A stretch of DNA of 32,145 bases. It comes from Armatimonadota bacterium (GTDB taxonomy: Bacteria; Armatimonadota; JAAZEB01). Below, piece by piece: positions 31,222 through 32,145 of this stretch (position 1 is its first letter; each line of letters starts with the position of its first letter). Under the pieces are notes generated by a model, which did no database searches, was not told where the DNA came from, and worked only from the letters and a program-made list of their open reading frames with translations. A program made the translations under genes and the position numbers. Location: assembly GCA_012512265.1 (NCBI GenBank), contig JAAZEM010000175.1, positions 1 to 32,145 of the forward strand, written 5' to 3'.

Positions 31222-32145
31222 TCAGAGGAGATCGGCGACGCTGATGACGGCGCCGCCCGTCTCGGCGGAGCGATTAACCGCGACGGTGGCAGCGAGCGTC
31301 CGATAGGCATCCTCGTAATCGGAATGGATGACGCTGCGGTCGCCCGTCTTGATGGCATGGATGAAGGCGCGGTCCTCGCCTAGGTAGCCATCCTCCTGCT
31401 TCGTGTACTCGCCACTCTCCTCGGCGGAGTTCCAGGTGAGCACCGCACCGGCGATGTTGAGCGTGAAGCCCTCGGCCATCACGCGGCACGAGCTCTGGCC
31501 CCATCCCGCCAGCATGCACGTGTTGCTGATGGTGCCCACGGCGCCGTTGGCGAAGACGAGGTTGGCGGTGGCGGCGTCGGCGATGTTGCAGTTTTCCACC
31601 TTCTTGTGCATCACCTGGCGAGTCTGGAACGCCTGCACCTGCATGATCTCGCCCGCCAGGTAGCGCGCCATGTCGACGATATGCGTCGTCTGCTCGACCA
31701 TCTGCCCGCCCGACTGCTCCTGCACGCGCCACCACGGCGCGCCCGGCAGCCCGCCCCAGAAGTTGCCGAAGACGAGACCAATCGTGCGCCCGGCGAGCAT
31801 CTCCTTCGCCTTGATCACGTGGTCATCCCAGCGGTACTTGTAGGCGACCAGCGTGATCACGCCGGTCTCCTTCACCTTCTTCAGGATCGGCCGGGCCATG
31901 TCGCAATCGATTGCCACCGGCTTCTCAATCAGCATATGGAGGCCGCGCTCGCAACACGCCAGTTCGATCTCGCCGTGCGCGAACGGAGGCGTGCCGATGA
32001 AGACCGCGGTCAGGTCCTCTCCCTCCAGCATCTTCGCGAAGTCACTGTAGGCTCGCCCGCCAAACTTCTCCGCGGCCGCGCGGGCACGGTCGAGATTGAC
32101 GTCGCAGAAGCTGACCAGCTCGACGCCTTCGATTTGCGAGAGCCG
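31222..32145 (-). CDS. Gfo/Idh/MocA-family oxidoreductase (N terminus beyond the window)
   Basis: The frame is open to the last base (RLSQIEGVELVSFCDVNLDR at the edge), so the gene begins outside; 307 residues are visible. The end of the Rossmann NAD(P)-binding domain is seen: VELVSFCDVN is the second strand, with an acidic residue for the adenine ribose. AVFIGTPPFAHGEI and MLIEKPVAID follow, the latter with the family's catalytic Lys in EKP. The C-terminal alpha/beta domain contains GAPWWRVQEQSGGQMVEQTTHIVDM-type sequence, with the His of TTHIVD expected at the active site. Members oxidise or reduce sugars and cyclitols, or rearrange them, in the cytoplasm. It lies 125 bases upstream of the GH42-like gene on the same strand, and an epimerase follows, forming a likely sugar-oxidation module. 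Confidence 0.92.
   Translation of the reverse strand, partial: RLSQIEGVELVSFCDVNLDRARAAAEKFGGRAYSDFAKMLEGEDLTAVFIGTPPFAHGEIELACCERGLHMLIEKPVAIDCDMARPILKKVKETGVITLVAYKYRWDDHVIKAKEMLAGRTIGLVFGNFWGGLPGAPWWRVQEQSGGQMVEQTTHIVDMARYLAGEIMQVQAFQTRQVMHKKVENCNIADAATANLVFANGAVGTISNTCMLAGWGQSSCRVMAEGFTLNIAGAVLTWNSAEESGEYTKQEDGYLGEDRAFIHAIKTGDRSVIHSDYEDAYRTLAATVAVNRSAETGGAVISVADLL

Noticed and set aside
29180-31306. Plus-strand open frame of about 700 codons opposite the GH42-like gene
   Set aside because: It is Arg-rich and without recognisable domains, and the opposite strand encodes a coherent multidomain protein.
1-32145. CRISPR arrays, tRNA or rRNA genes
   Set aside because: Reading both strands showed no regularly spaced repeats, no cloverleaf ending in CCA-type context and no rRNA-like conserved stretches.

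Overview
The window is GC-rich, densely coded bacterial DNA, and almost every gene lies on the minus strand. It encodes outer-membrane functions: an RND pump with a TolC-type channel, ADP-heptose and CMP-Kdo enzymes, and a YjbH-like exported protein. The host is therefore a diderm. The mix of large secreted glycosidase-like proteins, a DUF4091 protein, ceramidase-fold hydrolases, sugar isomerases and kinases, and many GTG starts with 4-base start/stop overlaps resembles polysaccharide-degrading lineages such as Armatimonadota or the Planctomycetes/Verrucomicrobia group. I infer this from gene content only. No rRNA, tRNA or CRISPR array was seen.

Layout. 1-2107 (+): the end of an RND efflux pump gene and its TolC-like partner. 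2149-6446 (-): a DUF4091 glycosidase-like protein, a ceramidase-fold hydrolase and an EamA transporter. 6479-6708: a hairpin-rich element closed by 16-base inverted repeats. 6744-14469 (-): a surface-sugar operon read from a consensus promoter at 14749-14777 through an unusually long leader. Its order is YjbH-like protein, deoxyhypusine-synthase-like protein, RfaE1 heptose kinase, RfaE2 adenylyltransferase, KdsB, D-ribulokinase-type kinase, phosphohexomutase and class II aldolase. 15167-15433 (+): an isolated IS630-type helix-turn-helix stub. 15487-23771 (-): a probable catabolic operon of a 1129-residue secreted glycosidase-like protein, class I aldolase, amidohydrolase, arabinose-isomerase-type isomerase and FGGY kinase. 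24017-24616 (+): a lone PIN-like nuclease gene with its own near-perfect promoter. 24738-32145 (-): a second, divergent ceramidase-fold protein, a sugar epimerase, a large GH42-like secreted protein and the end of a Gfo/Idh/MocA dehydrogenase gene.

How the genes may work together. The 7-14 kb block would supply activated heptose and Kdo, with hexose-phosphate interconversion, for an envelope polysaccharide; the YjbH-like product suggests an outer-membrane step, and the deoxyhypusine-synthase-like protein is the unexplained member. The 15-32 kb blocks look like glycan use: exported enzymes release sugars, which are then isomerised, phosphorylated and cleaved, or oxidised and epimerised. Substrates cannot be read from the sequence. 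The most interesting items are the structured element at 6479-6708, the long leader of the heptose operon, the deoxyhypusine-synthase-like gene coupled to heptose kinase, and the loss of a conserved histidine in the second ceramidase-fold protein.
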